Shown: positions 18,830 through 27,625 of the stretch, piece by piece | How the letters are laid out: each line of letters begins with the position of its first letter | How positions within the stretch are numbered: the first letter of the stretch is position 1 | Assembly: GCF_036881715.1 (NCBI RefSeq) | Contig: NZ_JBAKBF010000011.1 | Span: forward strand, 62,001-126,000 | Length of the DNA: 64,000 nt | From: Pannonibacter anstelovis | GTDB lineage: Bacteria > Pseudomonadota > Alphaproteobacteria > Rhizobiales > Stappiaceae | Reading direction: 5' to 3' | Translations under genes and position numbers: made by a program | Notes under the pieces: model-generated | Database searches by the model: none | The model's input: only the letters and a program-made list of their open reading frames with translations | Told to the model about the DNA's origin: nothing

Positions 18830-19825
18830 TCAGTCCAGATGGAACTTTTCGACCTGGGTGTGCTGGGCCTTGATGTAACGCACGGTGCCAGTCGAAGAGC
18901 GCATGACCACGGTGTGAGTGGTGATGCGCTCGCGGCCGAAGCGCACGCCCTGCAGGAAGTTGCCATCGGTCACGCCGGTGGCCGCAAACAGAACGTCGCC
19001 GCAAGCCATCTCTTCAAGCTGATACTTGCGCTTGATGTCGGAGATGCCCATGCGGTGGGCGCGTTCCACCTGCTCGTCGCGGGTGATGACGAGACGGCCC
19101 TGCATCTGGCCGCCGATGCAGCGCAGCGCCGCAGCTGCCAGTACGCCTTCCGGCGCACCGCCGATGCCGGCGTAGATGTCGATGCCGGTCTCTTCCGGAT
19201 CGGTGGTGTGGATGACACCAGCCACGTCACCGTCACCGATCAGGCGGATCGCAGCGCCGGTGGCGCGGATATCCTCGATCAGGCGGGCATGACGCGGGCG
19301 GTCAAGCACGCAAGCGGTGATTTCGGAGATCTTCACGCCCTTGGCCTTGGCCACATTGGCAAGGTTCTCGGCAATCGGGGCATCAAGGTCGATGATGCCT
19401 GCCGGATAGCCGGGCCCGATGGCCAGCTTTTCCATGTAGCTGTCCGGCGCGTTCAGCAGGCCGCCTGCCGGGGCCAGCGCGATCACGGCCAGCGAGTTCG
19501 GCAGGTTCTTGGCGCAGATGGTGGTGCCTTCCAGCGGGTCGAGGGCGATGTCGACCTTCGGGCCCTGCTTGGTGCCGACTTCCTCGCCGATGTAGAGCAT
19601 CGGTGCTTCGTCGCGCTCGCCCTCGCCGATCACCACCGTGCCGTCGATCGGCAGGTTGTTCAGCTCGCGGCGCATGGCGTCCACGGCGGCCTGGTCGGCG
19701 GCCATCTCGTCACCGTGGCCGCGCAGACGGGCGGCCGCCACAGCGGCACGCTCGGTCACGCGGGCCAGTTCCAGCGTCAGAATGCGGTCAAGCGAGCTTG
19801 AGGCTGCGGTTTCTTTCTTCGGCAT
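18830..19825 (-). CDS. glpX: Fructose-1,6-bisphosphatase class II
   Basis: 331-residue lithium-sensitive, metal-dependent phosphatase of gluconeogenesis. The GEGERDEAPMLYIGEEVG block (about 66-83) and DPLEGTT (about 97-103) carry the metal-binding acidic residues; GIGGAPEGVLAAAALRCIGG is the conserved second half. The gene lies between hom and recJ on the same strand, an order conserved in Rhizobiales. There is a 46-base gap to hom. Confidence 0.95.
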   Translation of the reverse strand: MPKKETAASSSLDRILTLELARVTERAAVAAARLRGHGDEMAADQAAVDAMRRELNNLPIDGTVVIGEGERDEAPMLYIGEEVGTKQGPKVDIALDPLEGTTICAKNLPNSLAVIALAPAGGLLNAPDSYMEKLAIGPGYPAGIIDLDAPIAENLANVAKAKGVKISEITACVLDRPRHARLIEDIRATGAAIRLIGDGDVAGVIHTTDPEETGIDIYAGIGGAPEGVLAAAALRCIGGQMQGRLVITRDEQVERAHRMGISDIKRKYQLEEMACGDVLFAATGVTDGNFLQGVRFGRERITTHTVVMRSSTGTVRYIKAQHTQVEKFHLD

Positions 19826-19871
19826 TGCAATCCCCTGAACACATGAATGGGACCATCCGCACGGGATGGGC

Positions 19872-21203
19872 TTAAGACAGTTTCTCGATCCGGATCATCT
19901 GCGGCCGGTCCGCCACCACGCCCTTGGCCTCGATGGCCTCCAGCGCACGGCGCACTGCCGTCTCGGAGGTCTCATACGTGATCAATATGACAGGCTGAGC
20001 CTCATGCACCTCGGTTTCGGCACCATTAAGGCCGCTGCCCGGCGCACGGCGGCGGCGCTGGACGATGGACTCCAGCGAGATTTCCGCATCGGCCATGCAG
20101 CGCGCAATCGTGGCAAATGCGCCCGGACGGTCAAAAACCGACAGGCGGATGTAGTAGCCACCCTCGTGCATGCGCATACCGGCTCGCCGGTAGTCAGTGA
20201 GCACGTTGCTCGGGGCGCCAAGAGCCGGCGCAATGTCGCCGCGGGCGATGTCGGCAATATCCGAGGCAACGGAGGATGCCGTGGCATTGCCACCCGCGCC
20301 GGGACCAACCAGCACGACGCCGCCAACGAAATCACCATCGACTGCCACGGCATTCAGCACGCCGTCGATGCGGGCAATGGCGGAGGTCTTCGGCACCATG
20401 GTGGGGTGAACGCGCTGCTCGATGCCGCTTTCGGTCACCTGAGCGACGCCCAGAAGCTTGATCCGGTAGCCAAGCTCATCGGCTGCCTTGATGTCAGCCG
20501 TGGTGATGGAACTGATGCCTTCCAGATAGATGTCGTCGGCACTGATCTTGCAGCCGAAGGCAAGGCTCGTCAGCAGCGCCAGCTTGTGCGCCGTATCGTT
20601 GCCTTCGATGTCGAAAGTAGGATCAGCCTCCGCATAGCCAAGGCGCTGCGCATCGGCCAGACATTCGGCAAAGGACAGGCCCTCGCGCTCCATCCGGGTC
20701 AGGATGTAGTTGCAGGTGCCGTTGAGAATGCCATAGACGCGGGTGACGGAATTGCCCGCCATCGCCTCACGCAGGGTCTTGACGATGGGGATGCCACCGG
20801 CAACCGCCGCTTCATAGTTGAGCGAAACACCGGCCTTTTCGGCGATCTCGGCCAGTTCCACGCCATGGGCAGCCAGCAGCGCCTTGTTGGCGGTGATCAC
20901 ATGCTTGCCGGAGGTGAGCGCGGCACGAACGCAGGCCTCGGCAGCGCCGGAAGCGCCGCCAATCAGTTCCACCACCACATCCACATCGGCGGAGCGCGCC
21001 ATTTCGGCCGCATCATCGAACCAGGTAACGCCAGTGAGATCGAGGCCGCGGTCACGGGTCTTGTCCCTTGCGGTCACCGCAGTCAGGACAACGGGACGCC
21101 CGCACTTGCGGGCCAATGCATCCCCATTCTTGGAGAGGAGACGGATGAGCGAAGCTCCGACCGTTCCCAATCCCGCGACACCAAGTCTCAAAGCTGAAGC
21201 CAT
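19872..21203 (-). CDS. hom: Homoserine dehydrogenase
   Basis: 443-residue NAD(P)-dependent enzyme making homoserine from aspartate semialdehyde, at the branch point to threonine and methionine. GLGTVGASLIRLL at the N-terminus binds the cofactor. The catalytic domain includes YEAAVAGGIPI, the GILNGTCNYILT block and YAEADPTFDIEGNDTAHK. A C-terminal ACT domain (YYIRLSVFDRPGAFATIAR) implies amino-acid feedback control, usually by threonine. The start is at ATG 21203. Confidence 0.96.
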   Translation of the reverse strand: MASALRLGVAGLGTVGASLIRLLSKNGDALARKCGRPVVLTAVTARDKTRDRGLDLTGVTWFDDAAEMARSADVDVVVELIGGASGAAEACVRAALTSGKHVITANKALLAAHGVELAEIAEKAGVSLNYEAAVAGGIPIVKTLREAMAGNSVTRVYGILNGTCNYILTRMEREGLSFAECLADAQRLGYAEADPTFDIEGNDTAHKLALLTSLAFGCKISADDIYLEGISSITTADIKAADELGYRIKLLGVAQVTESGIEQRVHPTMVPKTSAIARIDGVLNAVAVDGDFVGGVVLVGPGAGGNATASSVASDIADIARGDIAPALGAPSNVLTDYRRAGMRMHEGGYYIRLSVFDRPGAFATIARCMADAEISLESIVQRRRRAPGSGLNGAETEVHEAQPVILITYETSETAVRRALEAIEAKGVVADRPQMIRIEKLS

Positions 21204-21296
21204 TGACGATATGTTCCGGTTGATGAGGGCCAGCGCCCGCCGCGGGGCGCCAGCCGGTTTAGTCCGGGTGCCGGGAAACCCCGGCCTGTGAAAGGG

Positions 21297-22514
21297 TCAG
21301 CGCGCCGCGCTGACCGGCACGACGTTGTGCAACGTTTCATCGGCCGTTTCAAGGAAACGGCGAAGGTTGCGTGCGGCCTGACGCAAGCGCTTCTCGTTCT
21401 CGACGAGGCCGATGCGCACATAGTCATCGCCGTATTCACCAAAGCCGATGCCCGGAGCGACAGCGATCTCCGCCTTTTCCAGCAGCAGCTTGGAGAACTC
21501 AAGGCTGCCGAGCGCGCGGAACTTCTCCGGGATCGGCGCCCAGGCGAACATGCTGGCTTCGGGAGCCGGGATGTTCCAGCCGGCGCGGCCGAAGCTTTCC
21601 ACCAGCACGTCGCGGCGGCGCTTGTAGGTGTTACGCATCTCCACGATGCAGTCTTCCGGGCCATTGAGCGCAGCCGTTGCCGCCACCTGAATCGGCGTGA
21701 AGGCGCCGTAATCGAGGTAGGACTTGACGCGGGCGAGCGCGGCCAGAAGCCGCTCGTTGCCCACGGCAAAGCCGACACGCCAGCCCGGCATGGAGAAGGT
21801 CTTGGACAGGGAGGTGAACTCCGCCGTCACCTCGATGGCGCCCGGCACCTGCAGCATGGACGGAGGCGGCGTGTCACCGAAATAGATCTCGGAATAAGCC
21901 AGATCCGACAGGATGAAGATGTCGTGCTTGCGCGCAAATGCCACCACATCCTTGTAGAACTCCAGATCCGCCACATAAGCGGTCGGGTTCGCCGGATAGC
22001 ACATGATCACGGCAATCGGCTTGGGCACCGAATGGATGACCGCACGCTCCAGAGCGTGGAACACTTCCGGTCCCGGCTCAGCGGGAATCGCGCGGATCGC
22101 GGCCCCAGCCATCAGGAAGCCGAAGGTGTGGATCGGGTAGCTGGGGTTGGGGCTCAGCACCACATCGCCCGGCGCGGTGATCGCCTGGGCCATGTTGGCA
22201 AAGCCTTCCTTGGAGCCGAGCGTTGCCACCACCTGGGTGTTGGGATTCAGCTTCACGCCGAATCGGCGCTCGTAATAGGCAGCCTGGGCCTTGCGCAGGC
22301 CGGTGATGCCCTTGGAGGCAGAATACCGGTGAGTGCGCGGGTCCTGCACCACTTCTGTCAGCTTCTCGACGATATGCGGGGGCGTCGGCAGATCCGGATT
22401 GCCCATGCCAAGGTCGATGATGTCCGCGCCCTGCGCTCGTGCCGCCGCCTTGAGCTTGTTGACCTGCTCGAAGACATAGGGGGGCAGTCTGCGGGTCTTG
22501 TGAAACTCTTCCAT
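21297..22514 (-). CDS. Class I/II PLP-dependent aminotransferase (AlaC / LL-DAP aminotransferase-like)
   Basis: 405-residue cytosolic aminotransferase. The PLP lysine lies in SLSKTFSMPGWRVGF; MGNPDLPTP near residue 40 and CYPANPTA in the middle match the group often annotated as LL-diaminopimelate or alanine-synthesising (AlaC) aminotransferase. It precedes hom by 94 bases, a link conserved in the order, so a role in aspartate-family or alanine/homoserine-linked transamination is plausible but not proven. Upstream lies a GGCGGC-TGTGT-GCCGCC palindrome at about 22557-22573. Confidence 0.9.
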   Translation of the reverse strand: MEEFHKTRRLPPYVFEQVNKLKAAARAQGADIIDLGMGNPDLPTPPHIVEKLTEVVQDPRTHRYSASKGITGLRKAQAAYYERRFGVKLNPNTQVVATLGSKEGFANMAQAITAPGDVVLSPNPSYPIHTFGFLMAGAAIRAIPAEPGPEVFHALERAVIHSVPKPIAVIMCYPANPTAYVADLEFYKDVVAFARKHDIFILSDLAYSEIYFGDTPPPSMLQVPGAIEVTAEFTSLSKTFSMPGWRVGFAVGNERLLAALARVKSYLDYGAFTPIQVAATAALNGPEDCIVEMRNTYKRRRDVLVESFGRAGWNIPAPEASMFAWAPIPEKFRALGSLEFSKLLLEKAEIAVAPGIGFGEYGDDYVRIGLVENEKRLRQAARNLRRFLETADETLHNVVPVSAAR

Positions 22515-22820
22515 GGCGCGGGCCTCGCGTTCCTTTTGCTGCTAGCCGAACACATCCGGCGGCTGTGTGCCGCCAGATTCGCTGACCACCTGGTCAGACG
22601 CAGAAGGGGGACAGATGTCACCGTTTTCTGTGTGGCGCTCTTCTTATCAGCACCATTTCACTTGCGCACGCACCTTGAAGGGCCTGCACCGTGTTTTTTT
22701 GATGGCTCATAACACTCCGCCGGCCAGCGATCATAAGCTGGAGTCACTGGGAACCGGTCAGTCTGCAGGCACCTCAACCTTTACAAGGCAAGATAAGCCG
22801 GCGCACCGGAGCCGTTCTGC
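22515..22820. other. Intergenic stretch upstream of the aminotransferase gene
   Basis: 306 bases. It contains a short palindrome (22557-22573) that could sit in the leader of the aminotransferase-hom transcript, and otherwise no recognisable feature. No known riboswitch aptamer was identified. Confidence 0.35.
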
Positions 22821-23159
22821 TTACTGCCCTTCGATTTCCTCGAGCGCTGCCTTGCCATGGGCATCGCGCAGCCGTGCCAGCTCTGCCGCAGACCCTGACG
22901 CGCCGCCGCCGCCCTGAACGGCAGCCCGTTCCTCGGACAGCTTCTTCATCCGTTCCAGATTCGCCTCGCGCGCCTGATCGTCTAGAACGCCGGACACCTC
23001 TTCTCCGTCCTGCGCAATGGTCGGCGGCAGTGGCGGCAGGGAAGTCAGCGGGCGCTTTCCGGTGATAGGAGCACTCACCATGCTGAAGACAGATGTATCC
23101 GGCTCGCTCGCGCAGCCGCCCAACAGGAACACCACACCCAAAGCCGCAATCGCTCTCAC
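22821..23159 (-). CDS. Small putative lipoprotein
   Basis: 112 residues from a GTG at 23159, which has GGAGG at good spacing and places a normal signal sequence first (VRAIAALGVVFLLGGCA). The lipobox LLGGC gives acylation at Cys16. The mature part is Pro-rich near 40-50 and then a charged helix (DDQAREANLERMKKLSEER), ending with a Gly-rich linker and another helix. The family is not recognised; such proteins are common in alphaproteobacterial envelopes. Confidence 0.65.
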   Translation of the reverse strand: MRAIAALGVVFLLGGCASEPDTSVFSMVSAPITGKRPLTSLPPLPPTIAQDGEEVSGVLDDQAREANLERMKKLSEERAAVQGGGGASGSAAELARLRDAHGKAALEEIEGQ

Positions 23160-23440
23160 CGTCTCAAACCTCCGCGAAGCGCGGGGCACCAGGGCCAGCG
23201 CGCAAAACATCTGGCCGCTTATAACCCCGCGAACGGCCTGCGGTCACTCGCCAATCCGGTGTTTTTCGGATTTCCCGCCAGCATCAGTTGATTATGCTCG
23301 AAATCAGCATTCGCCCTTGCCCCATTCCGTGTCATAAATCGGAACGGCAACATTGATAATGAACGCGCCAAAGCATCTCGGAACGCCGCAAGGCCAGCCG
23401 CGCAGAGAAAAAGCAGTCCGAAAGGGAGGGGAACCCTGAC

Positions 23441-25264
23441 ATGGCAGATGACCGCCGGAACGCAGACGAGCAAAACAATCCGGTCATGCAGTACATCGTC
23501 AACAATCCGGAAGCCTTTGCGCATAATCTGGCGAAGATGATGGAGAACGGCGGCAAGGCCCTTGCTGCCTATCTGGAGCCCCGCGAGAAGGGGGAAGCCT
23601 CTTCCCAGACACCCGACGAGCTGACCTCCGTCGTCAAGACGCTGGCACAGGTCGGCGAATACTGGATGTCCGATCCCCAGCGTGCCATCGACGCACAGTC
23701 CCGCCTGTGGGGCGGCTACATCAATCTGTGGAACTCCTCGCTCAAGCGCATGATGGGCGAGCCGTCGCAACCCGCCGCAACGCCACCGCCGCGTGACAAG
23801 CGCTTCGAGGATCCGGACTGGAACGACAACCAGTTCTTCGATTTCCTGAAGCAGCTTTACCTGATCACCAGCAACTGGGCGCAATCCATGGTGAGCGAGG
23901 CGGAGGGTCTGGACGAGCATACGAAGCACAAGGCCGATTTCTACGTCCAGCAGCTGTCCAATGCGCTGTCCCCGTCCAACTTCGTGCTGACCAACCCGGC
24001 GCTGCTGAAGGAAACGCTGGCCTCCAACGGCGAGAACCTCGCACGCGGCATGGAGTTTCTGGCCGAGGACATCAAGGCCGGCCACGGCGACATCAAGATC
24101 CGCCAGACGGACGCAAGCAAGTTCGCGCTCGGCAAGAATCTCGCCCTGACGCCCGGAAAGGTCATCGCCCGCAATGATGTGTGCGAAGTGATCCAGTATG
24201 ATCCTGCCACGGAAACCGTGCTGAAGCGCCCGCTGCTGATCGTGCCGCCCTGGATCAACAAGTTCTACATTCTCGATCTGACGCCGGAGAAATCCTACAT
24301 CAAGTGGGCGGTCGATCAGGGGCACACGGTCTTTGTCATCTCCTGGATCAATCCGGATGAGCATCAGGCGCAGAAGAGCTTCGAGCACTACATGCGCGAA
24401 GGCATTCTGAGCACGCTGGATGTAATCGCCAAGACCACGAAGGAAACAAAGGTCAATGCCATCGGCTATTGCGTCGGCGGCACGCTGCTGGCCGTGACGC
24501 TGGCCTATATGGCCGCCACCGGTGATGACCGCATCGCCTCGGCCACCTTCTTCACCACGCAGGTGGATTTCACCTATGCGGGCGATCTGAAGGTCTTCGT
24601 GGACGAGGAGCAGATCGCCATTCTGGAAAAGCGGATGGCAGAGCGCGGCTATCTGGACGGCTCCAAGATGGCGTCCGCCTTCAACATGCTGCGCTCCAAC
24701 GATCTGATCTGGCCCTACGTGGTCAACAACTACCTGCGCGGCAAGGAGCCCTTCCCCTTCGACCTGCTGTTCTGGAACTCCGATTCCACCCGCATGCCGG
24801 CCGCGAACCACTCCTTCTACCTGCGCAACTGCTATCTGGAGAACAAGCTCTCCAAGGGTGAAATGGAAATTGGCGGACAGAAGCTGGACCTGAAGAAGGT
24901 CACCATTCCGGTCTATAATCTGGCGACGAAGGAAGACCACATCGCCCCGCCGCATTCGGTGTTCAAGGGCTCGTCCTGCTTCGGCGGGCCGGTGGACTAC
25001 ATCCTCTCCGGCTCCGGGCACATTGCCGGTGTGGTCAACCCTCCGGCCCGCGGCAAGTACCAGTACTGGACCGGCGGCAAGCCGGAAGGTGCCTACGAGG
25101 ACTGGCTGAAGACGGCGGTGGAACATCCCGGTTCCTGGTGGCCGCACTGGGACGCCTGGCTGCGCCAGCAGGATGGCAGCACCGTGAAGGCGCGCAAACC
25201 GGGCGCAAACCGGGTGAAAATCCTGGGTGACGCGCCCGGAACTTACGTTAAGATAAAGGCCTGA
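23441..25264 (+). CDS. phaC: Class I poly(3-hydroxyalkanoate) synthase
   Basis: 607-residue granule-associated polymerase of (R)-3-hydroxyacyl-CoA. The lipase-box-like GYCVGG holds the nucleophile C344. D499 in KEDHIAPPHS and H527 in GSGHIAG complete the triad. The tryptophan-rich C-terminus (EHPGSWWPHWDAWL) is diagnostic of class I enzymes. A strong AGGGAGGGG lies upstream of the ATG. The phaA/phaB genes are not adjacent, and no phasin gene is seen nearby. Confidence 0.95.
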   Translation: MADDRRNADEQNNPVMQYIVNNPEAFAHNLAKMMENGGKALAAYLEPREKGEASSQTPDELTSVVKTLAQVGEYWMSDPQRAIDAQSRLWGGYINLWNSSLKRMMGEPSQPAATPPPRDKRFEDPDWNDNQFFDFLKQLYLITSNWAQSMVSEAEGLDEHTKHKADFYVQQLSNALSPSNFVLTNPALLKETLASNGENLARGMEFLAEDIKAGHGDIKIRQTDASKFALGKNLALTPGKVIARNDVCEVIQYDPATETVLKRPLLIVPPWINKFYILDLTPEKSYIKWAVDQGHTVFVISWINPDEHQAQKSFEHYMREGILSTLDVIAKTTKETKVNAIGYCVGGTLLAVTLAYMAATGDDRIASATFFTTQVDFTYAGDLKVFVDEEQIAILEKRMAERGYLDGSKMASAFNMLRSNDLIWPYVVNNYLRGKEPFPFDLLFWNSDSTRMPAANHSFYLRNCYLENKLSKGEMEIGGQKLDLKKVTIPVYNLATKEDHIAPPHSVFKGSSCFGGPVDYILSGSGHIAGVVNPPARGKYQYWTGGKPEGAYEDWLKTAVEHPGSWWPHWDAWLRQQDGSTVKARKPGANRVKILGDAPGTYVKIKA

Positions 25265-25291
25265 TCCGGAGAAGCGGATTGCTGCCGCGCA

Positions 25292-25960
25292 ATGGGCGCG
25301 GCGGTTGCTCAGGGAGCGGTTTCGGGGCACGCCGTCAAGACGATGGAAAACGCAAGGCAATTGAGGCCGCAGGGCGGGCAGGCACGCATCCGTCCTGCCG
25401 TCATGCCGGCCGGACAGATCCGCTGGCTCGGCATGAACGCGAAGGTCTGGCAGCGCCACGCCAGCGGCTGGAGTGTGTGGACACGTTTTGCCACGCTGCC
25501 CGTGCTGCTGCTGGCGGTATGGAGCCACACCGTCATCGGCCTGCCCGGTGCGCTGGCTGCCACCACGCTCGTGCTCGTCTGGCTCTGGCTCAACCCGCGC
25601 CTGTTCCCCCCACCGCGCCGCACGGACCACTGGCACGTGCGCGCCACCTTCGGCGAGCGGATCTGGCTGAACCGCATGTTCGTACCAATCCCGCAGGATA
25701 TTTCCCGCGCGGCCCTCGCCTTGTCACTGATCGCAGGAGCCGGTTTCATCACAGCTCTTTGGGGCGCGGCGGAAAACATGCTGCTGCCAACGCTTGCAGG
25801 CGCTGCCCTCACCTATGCGGGCAAGATGACCTTTCTGCATCAGATGACGCGGCTTTACGAGCGGATGAAGGACAGCCACCCGCTCTACAAGGCCTGGTCC
25901 ATGACCCCGCAGAACGACAACAGCAGCCCCTCCGGCCTGTTCAACCGCAAGCACGGGTGA
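25292..25960 (+). CDS. DUF6653-like membrane protein
   Basis: 222-residue protein. After a hydrophilic N-terminus, the segment VWQRHASGWSVWTRFATLPVLLLAVWS begins two TM helices (about 68-100), then WLWLNPRLFPPPRRTDHW, and two more hydrophobic segments near 140-180. The C-terminal HPLYKAWSMTPQND is conserved in this family as I remember it. Function unknown. The start is uncertain: 25292 lacks a close ribosome-binding site, and ATG 25343 or the ATG near 25402 may be used. It may be cotranscribed with phaC. Confidence 0.7.
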   Translation: MGAAVAQGAVSGHAVKTMENARQLRPQGGQARIRPAVMPAGQIRWLGMNAKVWQRHASGWSVWTRFATLPVLLLAVWSHTVIGLPGALAATTLVLVWLWLNPRLFPPPRRTDHWHVRATFGERIWLNRMFVPIPQDISRAALALSLIAGAGFITALWGAAENMLLPTLAGAALTYAGKMTFLHQMTRLYERMKDSHPLYKAWSMTPQNDNSSPSGLFNRKHG

Positions 25961-26081
25961 GAGCTGAGCGATCAGGGGCGCTCCGGTCTCCCTCTCCATC
26001 GTCATCCCGGTTTGGCGCGGAGCGGCAAGACCGGGATCCAGTGCGCCCGGCGCCAAAGGTGCGAATGCCGGCTAAGCCCTT

Positions 26082-26136
26082 GCGGCGCTTGAGCATTTTC
26101 AAGGCGTGATGCGTCAGCATCTCAGAGCCTTGGTAT
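26082..26136 (-). repeat. 53-bp dispersed repeat, copy A
   Basis: On the minus strand it reads ATACCAAGGCTCTGAGATGC, two variable bases, ACGCATCACGCCTTGAAAA and TGCTCAAGCGCCGC. Copies B (32077-32129, +) and C (50584-50638, +) match it at nearly all positions. All three are intergenic. Confidence 0.75.
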
Positions 26137-26222
26137 TACTGGCCCCTCGCCTGCGCGAGGATGACAGAGGGGCGGGACAGTTTTTTTAAGTTACCTGACT
26201 TCGGACAGTGCGCCCCTGACAG

Positions 26223-26243
26223 GTCCCGGCGCAAGGCCGGGAC
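26223..26243. repeat. REP-like palindrome copy 3
   Basis: GTCCCGGC / GCCGGGAC with a 5-base GCAAG loop, followed by GGCGCGG. It is nearly identical to the copy at 29044, including the preceding CAG. Confidence 0.7.
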
Positions 26244-26315
26244 GGCGCGGTGCCTGGAGTTCGTACCCGTCCGCAAGCCTCCCGTCTGGCACTGATGGCC
26301 CACACCCGCCGCGCT

Positions 26316-26336
26316 GCCCCGGCCTTGTGCCGGGGC
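26316..26336. repeat. REP-like palindrome copy 4 (inverted)
   Basis: GCCCCGGC / GCCGGGGC around CTTGT, the complement of the ACAAG loop, preceded by GCCGCGCT. It is oriented opposite to copy 3, which lies 70 bases to the left. Confidence 0.7.
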
Positions 26337-26426
26337 CCGTAAGGAGGGCGTGACCGCCCGCCCCCTGAGGCAGCTGCGCAGCACCAGGCAGCCCGGCGTG
26401 AACCGCCGCCAGGCCATGGCCTCCCC

Positions 26427-27386
26427 CTACCCCTGCCGCTTCTTTTCGGCCAGCAGCCCGAGATAATGCTGTGCCACGCTGGCACCGGCGATGGAGGTGA
26501 TGTCGGCATGGTCATAGGCAGGCGCCACTTCCACCACGTCACCGCCAACAAAATTCAGCGGCCCGAGGCGGCGCAAGATCATCAGCGCCTCGCGGGAGGT
26601 GAGCCCGCCCGCCACCGGCGTGCCCGTACCCGGCGCAAAGGCCGGGTCCAGGCAGTCGATGTCAAAGGTCATGTAGGCCTTGGCATCACCCACCCGGTCG
26701 CGGATCATCTCCACCACGCCATTGACGCCGAGCAGTTCGACTTCCTCGCCGTAGAGAATTTCAAGGCCGCAGGTTTCCGGCGCATGGGTGCGGATGCCGA
26801 TCTGGATCGACTTGTCCGGATCGATCAGCCCCTCACGCACGGCGCGGCCCGTAATGGTGCCGTGGTCGATGCGCCCGCCATCATCCGGCCAGGTGTCCTG
26901 ATGGGCATCAAACTGCACCAGCGCCAGAGGCCCATGCTTGGCCACATGGGCCCGCAGCAGCGGCAGCGTGACGAAGTGGTCGCCGCCGATGGAGAATAGA
27001 TGCACGTCCTGATCCAGAATCTCGCGCGCCTGCGCCTCGATACAGGCCGGGATCTCGGCGTTGCGGCCATAATCGAACGACACGTCGCCGTAATCCACCA
27101 CGGCCAGCCCCTCGAACGGGTCGGCGTGGAACGGATATTGCGGGTCGCCATCAAAGATCGCCGAAGCACGGCGCACGCCCTGCGGGCCAAAGCGGGCGCC
27201 GGGACGGTTGGACACTGAGGCATCAAAGGGGATGCCCAGCACCGCCGCATCCACGCCCGCAAGATCGCGGCTGTAACGCCGGCGCATGAAAGAAAGCACA
27301 CCGCCATAAGTGGGCTCATGCGAGCCGCCGGTCACGCTCTTGCCGAACACCGCATTATCGGTCGGACGGGGACGCTTGAAAGACAT
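26427..27386 (-). CDS. speB: Agmatinase (ureohydrolase family)
   Basis: 319-residue manganese enzyme splitting agmatine to putrescine and urea. Metal ligands are visible in GGDHFVTLPLLRA, QFDAHQDTW and FDIDCLDPAFAPGTGTP. NRPGARFGPQGVRRAS near residue 60 is the family substrate-loop region. Related guanidino hydrolases share these motifs, so the substrate is probable rather than certain. It is monocistronic and divergent from the guanine deaminase gene. Confidence 0.9.
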   Translation of the reverse strand: MSFKRPRPTDNAVFGKSVTGGSHEPTYGGVLSFMRRRYSRDLAGVDAAVLGIPFDASVSNRPGARFGPQGVRRASAIFDGDPQYPFHADPFEGLAVVDYGDVSFDYGRNAEIPACIEAQAREILDQDVHLFSIGGDHFVTLPLLRAHVAKHGPLALVQFDAHQDTWPDDGGRIDHGTITGRAVREGLIDPDKSIQIGIRTHAPETCGLEILYGEEVELLGVNGVVEMIRDRVGDAKAYMTFDIDCLDPAFAPGTGTPVAGGLTSREALMILRRLGPLNFVGGDVVEVAPAYDHADITSIAGASVAQHYLGLLAEKKRQG

Positions 27387-27625
27387 GGGAACTCCGGAAA
27401 AGTCTAAAACATGGGGCAGTATCCCCGCGAACGCGACCCTAGCCCAGCCATTCGGGAAAACAAGAGGCCTTGCGGGGGCATCCAGATATCTTCGTGTGCC
27501 AGGCAGCCTTCAGGCGCGCCGCTCATGCCCTTGTGCCGCCCCCTGCCCCTCATTAGAAAGGAAAGGTTTGGCGGCTGGCAGGCATCTGCCCCGTCCTTGC
27601 TGCCCGCACACAGGAGATCAGACCC

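Larger units (their letters stand above)
25961..26426. other. Repeat-rich intergenic stretch phaC operon / agmatinase gene
   Basis: 466 bases between converging genes with no credible gene. It is a mosaic of dispersed repeats: a CATCCCGG...CCGGGATCCAG palindrome at about 26008-26041, one copy of the 53-bp repeat at 26082-26136, a T7 run at 26181-26187 and two opposed REP-like palindromes (26223, 26316). Confidence 0.6.

Noticed and set aside
17258..19801. An 847-codon plus-strand open frame across recJ and glpX
   Set aside because: Antisense shadow in high-GC DNA; both minus-strand genes have full family motifs.
23219..25636. An 805-codon minus-strand open frame opposite phaC
   Set aside because: Shadow of phaC; the peptide is His/Arg/Gly-rich without domain features.
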